DNA of 64,000 nucleotides from Xaviernesmea rhizosphaerae (GCF_001938945.1 NZ_MKIO01000027.1:167551-231550), one strand, 5' to 3'; positions 1 to 8,197 are shown, counted from the first letter of the stretch. The notes: generated by a model from the letters alone, not told the origin. Made by a program: numbers and translations.

Positions 1-221
1 ACGCCATCGCCCGCCACCTTCTGCTCTGCCATGCCGAAATCCACGGCGCGGTGGGTGACATACATGTCCATCTCTTCAAACGACCCCTCGTCGAGCAGCA
101 CCTCGATGCGCTCGCGGGCCGTGAGCTTGCCCTTGGCATGCTGCGCGTCGATCCGCTTCTTCCCGCCGCCGAGGCGGGCCTGCGCGCGCCGCAGCTCCAA
201 TTGCTCGAGAATCGACCGCAT
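1..221 (-). CDS. pccB: Acyl-CoA (propionyl-CoA) carboxylase beta subunit, 5' part only
   Basis: The gene runs off the left edge; only the first 73 residues are visible. They begin [14 protein letters not shown] and contain [20 protein letters not shown] as well as the [14 protein letters not shown] stretch typical of the amino end of the carboxyltransferase beta subunit of propionyl-CoA carboxylase. The ATG at 221 is preceded by a good Shine-Dalgarno (GGAGGAAG, read on the minus strand around 224-231). In the family this subunit transfers the carboxyl group from biotin on the alpha subunit to propionyl-CoA, giving methylmalonyl-CoA in the cytoplasm. The alpha subunit is not in the window. A methylcrotonyl- or acetyl-CoA-specific paralogue cannot be excluded from so short a piece. 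Confidence 0.85.
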   Translation of the reverse strand, partial: MRSILEQLELRRAQARLGGGKKRIDAQHAKGKLTARERIEVLLDEGSFEEMDMYVTHRAVDFGMAEQKVAGDG

Positions 222-582
222 CTTCTTCCTCCACACTGTGCGCCGCCCCGCTCCCCCAGGGTAAGGTCCGGCAAGAGCCTGACCGCAAACGCCAATCCGC
301 CCTGCCGTCAGCCTGCCCGGGCCGCTGGTCGCGCGGGTAAACTGGTCCGGCTTGTCCGCTTCTGTCAATCGAGCCTTTTGTCTTGTGCGCCCTGAGCTAT
401 GGAAAGGTTTCGCAATGGCGAGGCCGCCCGCGGCCACGGCCCCGCCGGCACATACCGGTCTTTCGCCCGCGGAACCTTCGCCCCCGCTTGCCGTTCACGC
501 GATCGAGCACCATTTTCACTGCGCCGTGCTACAGCAGCGCCGTCGTCACGTGGGCGGCACTTCGTCCCGGGGGAGACGCCTT
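222..582. other. Intergenic region between divergent pccB and ribD-like gene
   Basis: About 360 bases separate the pccB start (minus) from the preferred start of the RibD-like gene (plus). The open frame of the latter extends upstream to a TTG at 352, but that extension does not resemble the family. The region should hold both promoters. No repeat, RNA gene or clear operator was recognised. Confidence 0.4.
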
Positions 583-1476
583 ATGCGCATGATCACCATG
601 ACCGATGCTCTGTGGACACACATTCTCGCCTTGCGGGGCAGCGCGCAGGGCGCGGCGGCCGAAGAGCTGGATCCGGCCGTGGCGCTCTATGCCCCCATTG
701 CGGCGGCGCCGTGCCGCTTCGTGCTGGCGCAGGTCGGCCAGTCGCTCGACGGGCGTGTGGCGACCCCTTCCGGCGATGCGCGCGATATTTCCTGCGCGGA
801 GGGCATCGCCCATCTGCATCGCTGCCGGGCGCTGGTCGAGGCGGTGATCGTCGGCGTGCGCACCGTGCTGATGGACGATCCGCGCCTGTCGGTGCGCGCG
901 GTCAAGGGACCGAACCCTGTCAGGGTGATCATCGACTGTCGCGCCGAGCTGACCGGCGCGGAAAGCCTGTTTCACGATGGCGGCGCGCCGGTGCTGGTGA
1001 TGCGCGCCGAGGATGCGCCGGAGCGTCCCTGCAAGGCGGAGATCATCCGCCTGCCGAAAAACGGCAACGGCCTGGACCCCGCCGCCATTCTGGACGTGCT
1101 TGCAGCAAGAGGTCTGAACAGGGTGCTTGTGGAAGGCGGCGCGCGCACCATCGCCCGCTTCATGGAGGCAGGGCTGGTCGATCGGCTGCATGTGTCGATC
1201 GCCCCGCTGATCATCGGCTCGGGCCCGCCCGGCATCGCCCTGTCGCCGATCGAGCGGCTGTCGAGCGCCCGCCGTCCGGCGGCGAGCCTCTTTCTGCTGG
1301 GCGAGGATATCCTCTTCGATTGCGACCTCAGGGCGCCGGACCGCTCATTCGCGGGGCAGGGTGTCGGGCAGGGCGCCGGGCAAAGCGAGGAAATCGGCGT
1401 GGCCGACCACGCACCGGCTTCCGGCCTTGCCGACCGCTGCCAGACGGAAGTCGAGCCATGTCCGGATGTCGCTTGA
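583..1476 (+). CDS. Stand-alone RibD C-terminal-type (5-amino-6-uracil reductase / DHFR-like) protein
   Basis: A 297-residue protein with one RibD C-terminal reductase domain at about residues 45-250 and no N-terminal deaminase domain. Visible motifs are VLAQVGQSLDGRVAT (48-61), GVRTVLMDDPRLSV (91-104) and VEGGA (183-187), which in the family bind NADPH and the ribosylamino-pyrimidine phosphate. Stand-alone reductases of this type (archaeal and fungal Rib7-like) reduce the GTP cyclohydrolase II product before deamination. The ATG at 583 was chosen because the homologous part starts soon after it; 589 and 598 are alternatives. Odd: about 47 residues follow the domain and are coded antisense to the end of the convergent methyltransferase. 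RibA and a PTPS-like gene nearby suggest a GTP-derived compound as substrate, which is inference. Confidence 0.75.
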   Translation: MRMITMTDALWTHILALRGSAQGAAAEELDPAVALYAPIAAAPCRFVLAQVGQSLDGRVATPSGDARDISCAEGIAHLHRCRALVEAVIVGVRTVLMDDPRLSVRAVKGPNPVRVIIDCRAELTGAESLFHDGGAPVLVMRAEDAPERPCKAEIIRLPKNGNGLDPAAILDVLAARGLNRVLVEGGARTIARFMEAGLVDRLHVSIAPLIIGSGPPGIALSPIERLSSARRPAASLFLLGEDILFDCDLRAPDRSFAGQGVGQGAGQSEEIGVADHAPASGLADRCQTEVEPCPDVA

Positions 1477-2166
1477 GGTCAGCGAGCCGATTTCGCCCAA
1501 CGGCTGCTCCAGCCCCTTGAGAAGGGCGGCCTGAAGCGCGGCCTCGTCCGGCCCCAGCTCCCACGGGCTCGATTCCACCTCCGTCCTGTAGCCGAGCGCC
1601 TCGAACTGCCTGACGAGATACGCGGTGGCCTCGGGGCCCAGAGCGGGGCCCAGGCCCTTGTCGATCCTCTGGTGCCGGTTGAAGTCCTCCACCACCTGAC
1701 GGTCCAGCGGATGGGCGATCGACCACTCCATGCGCCCGTCATAGTTCAGCGCCGCATAGAGGCCGACACCGCGCGCCGCCAGGAGGCAGGCGAAGCGAGC
1801 GCAGAAGGCATCCGAGCAAAGATCGAACAGGGCCGATGCGGTGACCATGGAGACGCCGTCGAGCGCCAAACTCTCGGCCTGGTTCAGGTCGAATTCGTGG
1901 AGCGAGACCGTCCCGGTCTCGCCGATCCGCCGTGCCGCCTCCGCCAAAAGCAGCGGATCATGGTCCAGCAGCCGCCAGCGGGTCTGCGCCGGGAAATCCG
2001 GCGAGAGGCTGCGCCAGGTCGATCCCGTGCCGCAGCCGATGTCGATGATCACCGGCGCCCGTTCCTGCCGCAGATGGCGGCGCAGGGCCTCCACCATCGG
2101 CTTTGCCCGCGCCGCGCGGTCGGCAGGCTCGCGCAGCGCCAGCCAGTCCTTGTCGAAACCGCTCAT
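1345..2166 (-). CDS. Class I SAM-dependent methyltransferase
   Basis: A 273-residue soluble protein. The SAM-binding motif I is IDIGCGTGST at residues 41-50, followed by an acidic residue after the second strand (LLDHDPLLL) and a DLNQAESL stretch, a layout typical of Rossmann-fold methyltransferases. The acceptor cannot be read from sequence. It is last in a tight leftward operon (dehydrogenase, PTPS-like, glycosyltransferase, methyltransferase) and its ATG overlaps the glycosyltransferase stop by 4 bases, so translation is probably coupled. Its 3' end overlaps the convergent RibD-like gene by 132 bases, which is unusually long. The context suggests it decorates the product of this cluster. 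Confidence 0.8.
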   Translation of the reverse strand: MSGFDKDWLALREPADRAARAKPMVEALRRHLRQERAPVIIDIGCGTGSTWRSLSPDFPAQTRWRLLDHDPLLLAEAARRIGETGTVSLHEFDLNQAESLALDGVSMVTASALFDLCSDAFCARFACLLAARGVGLYAALNYDGRMEWSIAHPLDRQVVEDFNRHQRIDKGLGPALGPEATAYLVRQFEALGYRTEVESSPWELGPDEAALQAALLKGLEQPLGEIGSLTSSDIRTWLDFRLAAVGKAGSRCVVGHADFLALPGALPDTLPRE

Positions 2167-3221
2167 GCAACACCGTCCCGGGCCATGCCGTCCAGAAGCT
2201 TCGAGATGATCGCCGCCGTATCGTCCCAGCCGGGCAGTTCGGCGCCCGCGGCGCGCGCGGCGTCCGCCCGCCGCTGCCGCTCGGCCGGATCGGAAAGAAG
2301 CGTGCGCAGCGCCGCGCTGAAGGCGGTGACGTCATCCACGGGCACGAGAATGCCCGCCTCCGACGGCACCACCTCCGGCACCGCGCCGGCATGGCAGGCA
2401 ATGATGGGCAGGCCATGGGCCAGGGCTTCGGCAAAGACCATGCCATAGCCCTCGAACCGCGAGGCCAGTGCGAAGAGATCGGCGCGGGCAAGCGCGGGAG
2501 CGGGGTCCTCCACCGCGCCGGCAAGGTCGATGCGCGCCTGAAGCCCGAGCGCGGCGATCTGGCGCTCCAGTGCGGCGGCGGTCGCGGGATCGAGGTCCCT
2601 GGAGCCGATGATGGTCGCCTGCCATTCAAGATCCTCGACGCCCTTCAGCGCGGCAATCAGCACATCATGCCCCTTGCGCTGCGACAGCGTGCCGATGGAG
2701 AGGATCTGCGCAACCGCATTGTCCGCGCGCGTGGCCGCCACGCGGTCCGTGCCCGGCAGGGCCACGGTGATGCGCCCGGGCTCGACATCGAAATGGGCGG
2801 AAAGCTCCCGCGCCGTCATCGGCGAGGTGACGATCACGCTGTGCGCAAAGGCCAGCGCGCGCCGCTCGCTCTGGCGAAACCGCGCCTGCATCTCGGGCGC
2901 AAGCCCGGTTTCGAGCGCGAGCGGATGGTGGCAGAGCGCGGCGATCGTCAGCCGCTTGCCCTCCTTCTCCGCCCAATCGTCAAGAACGCCATAGGCGAGC
3001 CCGTCGATCAGCAGCAGGCTGCCGTCGGGCAGGGCGGAAAGCGCCTGCTGTGCGGCCGACAGCACGGACTCATCAGGCACCGGAAAACCCTCGCCGAGGG
3101 CAAGCAAATCGACCTGCCATCCGAGCGCGCGCAGGCCCTCGATCACCCGGCGGTCATAGCCATAACCGCCGGTCTTCAGCTGGAGATTGCCGGGATAGGC
3201 GAAGGTCAGTGCCCGCGTCAC
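2163..3221 (-). CDS. Glycosyltransferase family 4 (GT-B fold)
   Basis: A 352-residue retaining GT-B glycosyltransferase. The C-terminal nucleotide-sugar domain shows SIGTLSQRKGHDVL (residues 175-188) and the E-x7-E motif, Glu257 and Glu265, in SRFEGYGMVFAEALAHG. No signal peptide or membrane segment is seen, so it is cytoplasmic or membrane-associated. The start overlaps the end of the PTPS-like gene by 4 bases and its stop overlaps the methyltransferase start, placing it firmly in the operon. Donor and acceptor are unknown. With pterin or flavin type enzymes on both sides, the acceptor may be a GTP-derived heterocycle, but a lipid or other small molecule is equally possible. Confidence 0.85.
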   Translation of the reverse strand: MTRALTFAYPGNLQLKTGGYGYDRRVIEGLRALGWQVDLLALGEGFPVPDESVLSAAQQALSALPDGSLLLIDGLAYGVLDDWAEKEGKRLTIAALCHHPLALETGLAPEMQARFRQSERRALAFAHSVIVTSPMTARELSAHFDVEPGRITVALPGTDRVAATRADNAVAQILSIGTLSQRKGHDVLIAALKGVEDLEWQATIIGSRDLDPATAAALERQIAALGLQARIDLAGAVEDPAPALARADLFALASRFEGYGMVFAEALAHGLPIIACHAGAVPEVVPSEAGILVPVDDVTAFSAALRTLLSDPAERQRRADAARAAGAELPGWDDTAAIISKLLDGMARDGVA

Positions 3222-3616
3222 AGATCGGCCTCGTACCAGCCGCGCGCGGCGTGGGATTCGTGCAGCGTCACCTTCAGCCGGCAGATGCGGTGGCTGCCCG
3301 GTCCGAGGCGTTCGGCCTTCACCGCTGCCGCAAGCGCATCGAACACATGCTTGGCGATCACCTCGGTCGTGCTGACCTTGCCCTTGAACACGTCGAGCGT
3401 GTCGAGGTTCTGATAATTCAGGGGTTTCAGCACCTCGGCCAGAACGGTGGTGGCCGCGCCGATATCGACCGCCAGCCCATCCTCGTCGACATCCCGCGTG
3501 AAGAAGGCGGCATCCACCACGAAGGTGGCGCCATGCATGCCCTGCGCCGGGCCGAAGACGGGGCGCGGCAGGCTGTGGGCGATCATGATGTGGTCTCGAA
3601 CTTCAACGGCGAACAT
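3218..3616 (-). CDS. 6-pyruvoyl-tetrahydropterin synthase / QueD-like protein with altered active site
   Basis: A 132-residue protein of the single-domain T-fold PTPS family length. The start at 3616 (MFAVEVRDHIM) matches the first beta strand of the family; the open frame extends upstream without resemblance. Family-like positions present are His14 (IAHSL), His28 (MHGATF), the STTEVIAKHVFDAL helix and Glu120 (TLHESH), which normally anchors the pterin. The usual H-x-H zinc pair is His28-Gly29-Ala30, so the third zinc ligand is missing. The catalytic Cys before it is absent (FGPAQG instead of FGKC), and the catalytic LDH motif reads LNY (66-68). It therefore probably does not do canonical PTPS or 6-carboxytetrahydropterin synthase chemistry. 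It shares a translationally coupled operon with a dehydrogenase and a glycosyltransferase. Confidence 0.75.
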   Translation of the reverse strand: MFAVEVRDHIMIAHSLPRPVFGPAQGMHGATFVVDAAFFTRDVDEDGLAVDIGAATTVLAEVLKPLNYQNLDTLDVFKGKVSTTEVIAKHVFDALAAAVKAERLGPGSHRICRLKVTLHESHAARGWYEADL

Positions 3617-3647
3617 GGGGCCTCTTTTCACAAAGCGATGCGGAAGG

Positions 3648-4652
3648 TCAGGAATAGCGGATGGCGTGGCAGAGCGTGTCGGACGCGCTGAGGATACGTG
3701 GATAGTCGTCCGGCAGATCGGTGAAGTGGGTTTCGCCCGAGATGAGCCTGTCGAGACGGGCATCGCCAAGCAGCGCGAGCGCAGTGGCCATCCGCCGATC
3801 AAAGCTCCAGCGCGCGCGCCGCGCGGCCGGCAGGGCGCCGACCTGCGAGCTGATCAGCGACAGTCTTCTGGAGTGGAAAGCGCCGCCGAGCGGCACCGGC
3901 ACCATGCGGCCGCCATACCAGCTCGCCTCGACGATCCGCGCCTCGAAGCCAGCATGGGCAATGGCGCTCTCAAGCGCTTCCGGGGCGGCACTCGCATTGA
4001 CCAGCACGTCGAATTCGCCCGTGAGCGCCTCAGCCGGCGCAAAGGCGAGGCCGAGATCGCCGGCAAGGCCGCTGCGGCTCTCGTCGCGATCGACAAGAAC
4101 CGTCTGCGTTCCGGCAATCCGCGATGCGATATGCGCCACCAGCGTGCCGACGACGCCCGCGCCGAACACCGCGACCCGGTCGCCCGGCTGAAGGACGGCA
4201 TCCCAGACGATGTTGAGCGCGGTTTCCATATTGGCGGCCAGCACCGCGCGGCGCGGCGGCAGGCCCGCCGGCAGCGGGCGGATAGAGGCAGCGGGCACGA
4301 CGAAGCGATCCTGATGCGGATGCAGCACGAAGACGGCCTTGTCCGTGAGATCCTCGGGCCCCTCTTCCACCACACCGACGGCGGCATAGCCATATTTGAC
4401 CGGGAAGGCGAAGCTGCCGCCCATGTTCGGCCCGCGCATGCGCTCATGCTCGCTCTCGGGCACCAGACCCTTGAAGACGAGCGACTCCGTGCCCCGGCTG
4501 ATGCCGCTATAGAGCATGCGCACCAGCACCTCGTCGCCCGAGGGCGCCGGCAGCGTCTCGGCGCGCAGTCCGCAGCGGCCGGCCGCTTCGATCCAGAGCG
4601 CAACGGCTCCTGCCGGCTGCGCCGGTGCCGGCCTTCCTTCCCCGTCATTCAT
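3648..4652 (-). CDS. Medium-chain (MDR) alcohol dehydrogenase-like oxidoreductase
   Basis: A protein of about 334 residues from the ATG at 4652, with 4670 as an alternative six codons upstream. The N-terminal GroES-like domain contains SGDEVLVRMLYSGISRGTES and the nucleotide-binding domain contains the Rossmann stretch GDRVAVFGAGVVG. The classical catalytic zinc Cys of alcohol dehydrogenases is replaced by Ser in the YSGISRGTE segment, and no structural-zinc Cys cluster is visible, so it may be zinc-independent like BchC-type relatives. First gene of the leftward operon, with a short AT-rich divergent promoter shared with ribA. It probably oxidises or reduces an intermediate made by the cluster. 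Substrate unknown. Confidence 0.75.
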   Translation of the reverse strand: MNDGEGRPAPAQPAGAVALWIEAAGRCGLRAETLPAPSGDEVLVRMLYSGISRGTESLVFKGLVPESEHERMRGPNMGGSFAFPVKYGYAAVGVVEEGPEDLTDKAVFVLHPHQDRFVVPAASIRPLPAGLPPRRAVLAANMETALNIVWDAVLQPGDRVAVFGAGVVGTLVAHIASRIAGTQTVLVDRDESRSGLAGDLGLAFAPAEALTGEFDVLVNASAAPEALESAIAHAGFEARIVEASWYGGRMVPVPLGGAFHSRRLSLISSQVGALPAARRARWSFDRRMATALALLGDARLDRLISGETHFTDLPDDYPRILSASDTLCHAIRYS

Positions 4653-4809
4653 GGAAAATTTGCCTCGCATCGACCCTCAGAAGGCGCCATTTAACGCGCA
4701 ACAGGCGTTTCCGTGCCCCTCCGATGAAAAAATATATTTGCCACGCTCTGGAGAACCAGAAGCCGCGCACCGACGTAATCTCGACGGTTTTCGAACGAGA
4801 GCGCGTGTC
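4653..4809. promoter_or_regulatory. Divergent promoter between MDR dehydrogenase operon and ribA
   Basis: The gap of about 157 bases must drive both the leftward operon and ribA. An AT-rich core (4724-4741, GATGAAAAAATATATTTG) lies almost midway and is the only strongly AT-rich stretch, so it probably contains a -10 element for one or both directions. No FMN riboswitch-like conserved blocks were recognised, unlike leaders of many housekeeping riboflavin genes. Confidence 0.45.
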
Positions 4810-5916
4810 ATGTCTGCATTGAACCCAGAGAATTTCGAGTTTTCAACCGACGCGATCATGGTGGAGCGGGCCACGTCCGAGCTTCGCTACGGGCGCCCCG
4901 TGCTGATCAGCGAGGGCGCGCGCAAGCTGGCGGCCGTCGCGATCGACTGCGTGGCGCCGAGCCTCTACGACCAGTTCGCCGCCGTCGTCGGCAACCGTCA
5001 TCAGCTGCTGCTGACCGCGCCACGCGCCCAGCGCCTGGGGCTGCCGCTCGCGCAGGATGTCATCACCCCGCTGGCCGGCGTCGGCTTCGATGAGGCCGCG
5101 CGCTTGTCTTATGCGCTGGGCGCCGAGGCGCCGCAGCAATGGCAGCCGGCGGACATGTTGGCGCGGCAATCCGCCGAACTCGCACGGCTCGCGCTGCTGC
5201 TGCCGGCCATGGTGGTGGCCGACGTCTCGGCGCAGGCCGAAAAATTCGGCGGCTGCTGCGAGATCGCCGCCAGCAGGCTGAAAGGCGCGGATGTCGCCCG
5301 CCAGCGCTTCGAGCGCGTGGTGCGCACCCGCGTGCCGCTGAAGGATCTGGGCGATGCCGATTTCGTCGTCTTCCGCGGCGGGCTGGCGCAGAAGGATCAG
5401 GTGGCGATCATCGTCGGCAATCCCGATCTGACCGCCACCGTGCCGATCCGCATTCATTCCTCCTGCCTCACCGGCGATCTCTGCGGCTCGCTGAAATGCG
5501 ATTGCGGTGACCAGCTGCGCAACGGTCTCACGCTCTTGAGGCAGGCCGGCGGCGGCGTTCTGCTCTATCTCGATCAGGAAGGCCGCGGAACCGGCATCGG
5601 CGCCAAGATGCGCGCCTATGGCTATCAGCATCTCGGCCTGGACACGATCGACGCCGATGCGGAGCTGGGCCTTTCGGAGGATCACCGCCGCTATGAGGCT
5701 GCCGTGGCCATGCTGCGCGATCTGGGTATTGCCAAGGTCGCGGTTTACACTAACAATCCCTCGAAGATCGCTGCGCTTCGCGCCAGCGGCATTCTGGTGG
5801 ATGCCCGCGCTGCCGTGATCGGCCGCGTGACAGCGGAAAACCAGAACTATCTGAGGACAAAGACGCTGCGGGCCGGCCATATGCTGGATCTCGACAAGCT
5901 CGTCGCCGCCGAGTGA
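4810..5916 (+). CDS. ribA: GTP cyclohydrolase II with N-terminal extension
   Basis: A 368-residue protein. The C-terminal 200 residues are a GTP cyclohydrolase II domain: zinc Cys219, Cys230 and Cys232 in SSCLTGDLCGSLKCDCGDQ, then LDQEGRGTGIGAKMRAY (254-270) and LDTIDADAELG. The enzyme opens GTP to 2,5-diamino-6-ribosylamino-pyrimidinone 5'-phosphate, formate and pyrophosphate. The N-terminal 170 residues are not a RibB (DHBP synthase) domain; such an extension occurs in some proteobacterial RibA proteins. ATG 4810 is preferred, with 4858 as an alternative. Placement beside a RibD-type reductase and a PTPS-like gene, and with no other rib genes, suggests a dedicated rather than housekeeping role; that is inference. 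Confidence 0.88.
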   Translation: MSALNPENFEFSTDAIMVERATSELRYGRPVLISEGARKLAAVAIDCVAPSLYDQFAAVVGNRHQLLLTAPRAQRLGLPLAQDVITPLAGVGFDEAARLSYALGAEAPQQWQPADMLARQSAELARLALLLPAMVVADVSAQAEKFGGCCEIAASRLKGADVARQRFERVVRTRVPLKDLGDADFVVFRGGLAQKDQVAIIVGNPDLTATVPIRIHSSCLTGDLCGSLKCDCGDQLRNGLTLLRQAGGGVLLYLDQEGRGTGIGAKMRAYGYQHLGLDTIDADAELGLSEDHRRYEAAVAMLRDLGIAKVAVYTNNPSKIAALRASGILVDARAAVIGRVTAENQNYLRTKTLRAGHMLDLDKLVAAE

Positions 5917-5923
5917 GCACACC

Positions 5924-6757
5924 ATGCCCGGCAAAGAGGATGGCTTATTGAGCAGACCGGCTCCCCTGGTGAAGGGGGAGCTGACGCTGGGCACGGCTGG
6001 CCGGTTCTGGGACTGGATCGGACCGCCGCCGGGGCGTGACGCGCTGTTCGACGACAGCCTGACCATTCTCTCCAGCCTGCTCGCCGGAACGGCGGTGGTG
6101 GCCGGCGCGGCCACTTTCCTGCCCCACTTCGACTGGACCTTCGTGGCCTGGGTTCTGGCGCCGCTCGCCTGGATCTATCTCCTGACCCTGCGGGGCCTAC
6201 GGGCTTATCCGCATGATCGTTTCGGGCCGGCAAATGTCGTCACCGCCTTTCGCGCGGCGCTGGTCTGTCTGGTGGCCGCAACCTTCTTTCGCTTTCAGGG
6301 GCTTGCCCACGAACAGGCCATGCTCTGGTGCCTGGTGGCCACCGTGGTGGTGACGCTGGCGCTCGATGGCGTCGATGGCTATCTCGCACGCCGCTTCCGC
6401 CAGGAATCGGCCTTCGGCGCGCGGTTCGACATGGAGGTGGATGCCTTTTTTATCCTGATCCTGTCGGGTGCGGCTCTATTTCTGCACAAGGCGGGGCCCT
6501 GGGTGCTGCTGATCGGGCTGATGCGCTACGGTTTCGTCGCCGCCGGATGGTTCGTTCCCCGCTTGAACGGTCCGCTGTTCCCGTCGCTGCGGCGCAAGGC
6601 CGTGTGCGTGCTGCAGATCGCCTGCCTCTGCGCCATCCTCATGCCGATCGTCGCGCCGCCGCTGTCCTCGGCGATCGCGGCCGCCGCTCTTGGGGGCCTG
6701 GTCTATTCCTTCGCGGTGGATATTCGCTTTCTGCTCAGCTGGACGACGACAGGCTGA
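5924..6757 (+). CDS. CDP-alcohol phosphatidyltransferase family membrane protein
   Basis: A 277-residue integral membrane protein with about six hydrophobic segments. It carries the complete family signature DG-x2-AR-x8-G-x3-D-x3-D at residues 151-173 (DGYLARRF, then GARFDMEVD), which binds two metal ions and the CDP moiety. Members displace CMP from a CDP-alcohol with a second alcohol, as in phospholipid head-group formation. It starts 7 bases after the ribA stop and is almost certainly cotranscribed. The 40-residue hydrophilic N-terminus is longer than in PgsA or PssA, so a special head group or polymer precursor is likely. The second substrate is unknown. Confidence 0.85.
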   Translation: MPGKEDGLLSRPAPLVKGELTLGTAGRFWDWIGPPPGRDALFDDSLTILSSLLAGTAVVAGAATFLPHFDWTFVAWVLAPLAWIYLLTLRGLRAYPHDRFGPANVVTAFRAALVCLVAATFFRFQGLAHEQAMLWCLVATVVVTLALDGVDGYLARRFRQESAFGARFDMEVDAFFILILSGAALFLHKAGPWVLLIGLMRYGFVAAGWFVPRLNGPLFPSLRRKAVCVLQIACLCAILMPIVAPPLSSAIAAAALGGLVYSFAVDIRFLLSWTTTG

Positions 6758-6784
6758 GGCGGCCGGGGCGGGCAAGCTCCGCTT

Positions 6785-7711
6785 TCAGGCCGCGCTGCGG
6801 CGCTGGAGCGCGTCGGCAAGGAGCACGGCAAGGCCCGGCAGGGCGCCCGCCAGAGACAGGAGGCCATAGACAAGGCTGGCGGCAAGGCCCTGTTGCGGAT
6901 TGGCGCCTGAAAGCGGCCAGAGCGCCATGGCCGCCGCCTCGCGCGTGCCCCAGCCGCCTAGACCTGCGGGGATCAGCATCGCCAGGAGGCTGAGCGGAAT
7001 GACGGTCAGCGCGCCCTGCCAGCCGAGTTGCGCTCCCACGGCCTGGCTGGCGATGAAGAAGGTGACGACATAGGTCAGCACGATCGTCACGCTCAGGCCC
7101 GCCTGGACCGCCCAGGCGCCCCGGTCCAGAAACACCTGCCGGATCTCGGCTACCAGACTCGCTGCGCGGGCAAAGCAACGCGCGGCCAGCATCAGGCCGG
7201 CGGCGATGACGAGAACGAGCGCCAGCGCGCCAAGCCCGAGCACTTCGACCGAGACCAGCTCGGAGGGTGCGCCGGGTGCTCGGCCGGCCAGAAGCGAGGG
7301 CCAGGCGAAGACGCCGCCAAGCGCCAGGGTGAAGAAGGCGATCTGGCCGGAGAGCCGCTCGAACAGTACCGCCTTGGCCGAAGCCTGCCAGCCACCGGCG
7401 CGGCGCATGCGATAGGCTCTGATCGCATCCCCCGCCATGCCGCCCGGCAGGCTCTGGTTGAGCAGGCTTGCCACATAATATTCCCCGATCGCCCGGCCGG
7501 GCGCGATCGCCTGCCCCAGCCGCGCGGCGGTGAAGCGCCAGCGCAGCGCCGAGGCGACGATCTGGATTTGCACCAGGATCAGCCCTGCGATAACCGGCAG
7601 GGGCGAGACCTGCGACAGCGCCCGTTCCAGCGGCGCGAGATCGGCGGTCTTCAGAAACCAGAGAACGAGCGCCAGCAGGACGAGCGGAGCCAGAATGCGG
7701 AGAATGAACAC
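6785..7711 (-). CDS. Flippase-like membrane protein (UPF0104 / LPG synthase TM-region family)
   Basis: A 308-residue protein with about eight hydrophobic segments. The motifs NQSLPGGMAGDAIRAYRM (about residue 90) and LIPAGLGGWGTREAAAM (about residue 240) are the paired glycine-rich signatures of the YbhN/AglD/MprF transmembrane family. There is no C-terminal synthase domain, so it is not a lysyl-phosphatidylglycerol synthase. Family members are thought to flip or support synthesis of lipid-linked products. It converges on the CDP-alcohol transferase with a 27-base gap and is divergent from the sulfatase-like gene. Role in moving a lipid product across the inner membrane is inferred. Confidence 0.75.
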   Translation of the reverse strand: MFILRILAPLVLLALVLWFLKTADLAPLERALSQVSPLPVIAGLILVQIQIVASALRWRFTAARLGQAIAPGRAIGEYYVASLLNQSLPGGMAGDAIRAYRMRRAGGWQASAKAVLFERLSGQIAFFTLALGGVFAWPSLLAGRAPGAPSELVSVEVLGLGALALVLVIAAGLMLAARCFARAASLVAEIRQVFLDRGAWAVQAGLSVTIVLTYVVTFFIASQAVGAQLGWQGALTVIPLSLLAMLIPAGLGGWGTREAAAMALWPLSGANPQQGLAASLVYGLLSLAGALPGLAVLLADALQRRSAA

Positions 7712-7870
7712 GTCAGCGCTTTCATCAGTCGGGCGAAGGGCCTGTCTCGGCGCTCCGCAGAGGGGCTCCTTACGCAGGCAGGCTCTCTCCGACCTGTCGT
7801 GCCGCGCCGGGCGATCGGATCGGGCGTCGCCATCCTATCACGGGATGTATGGGATCGACCGGGTCAAATG

Positions 7871-8075
7871 CCACCTCATCCGCCTGCCAGCACCTTCTCC
7901 CCGAGGGGGAGAAGAGACATGCGGCGCCGTCGCGCGCGCTCCCATGCGACACAGAACGCGCTTCGCTCGCACAGTTTTCAACGGCGGTTTGAAACAGGGC
8001 GGTTTGAGGCCGGGCGTGATCGTCCTGGTCTCTTCTCCCCCTCGGGGAGAAGGTGCCGGCAGGCGGATGAGGGGG
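7871..8075. repeat. Intergenic palindromic mosaic element (rhizobial RIME-like), two inverted arms
   Basis: The arm at 7871-7919 (CTCATCCGCCTGCCAGCACC followed by TTCTCCCCGAGGGGGAGAAG) is repeated in reverse complement at 8029-8075, about 110 bases later. Each arm also has its own inner hairpin, TTCTCCCC..GGGGAGAA. The same building blocks recur at 13591-13806, 14956-14982 and 19105-19250. Position and structure resemble the intergenic mosaic elements known from rhizobia. The surrounding gap (7712-8197) shows no gene. Confidence 0.75.
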
Positions 8076-8197
8076 TCCGCCAAGCGCATCAGGCCCTATG
8101 ATTTTTCTCAGAAAAATCCCTTAAAGCATCGGCATGGCCGGGAAACCAACTCCCGTTGTCTGCTCCCACGCGCCCCTGCCAGAACGGGGAACAGCGC

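Noticed and set aside
352..582. N-terminal extension of the RibD-like protein from a TTG at 352
   Set aside because: The extra 77 residues do not resemble RibD-type proteins and lie in what should be a promoter region; the ATG at 583 fits better.
3447..4694. 415-codon frame on the plus strand across the MDR dehydrogenase
   Set aside because: Antisense to a convincing dehydrogenase gene, with no recognisable domain and composition typical of shadow frames.
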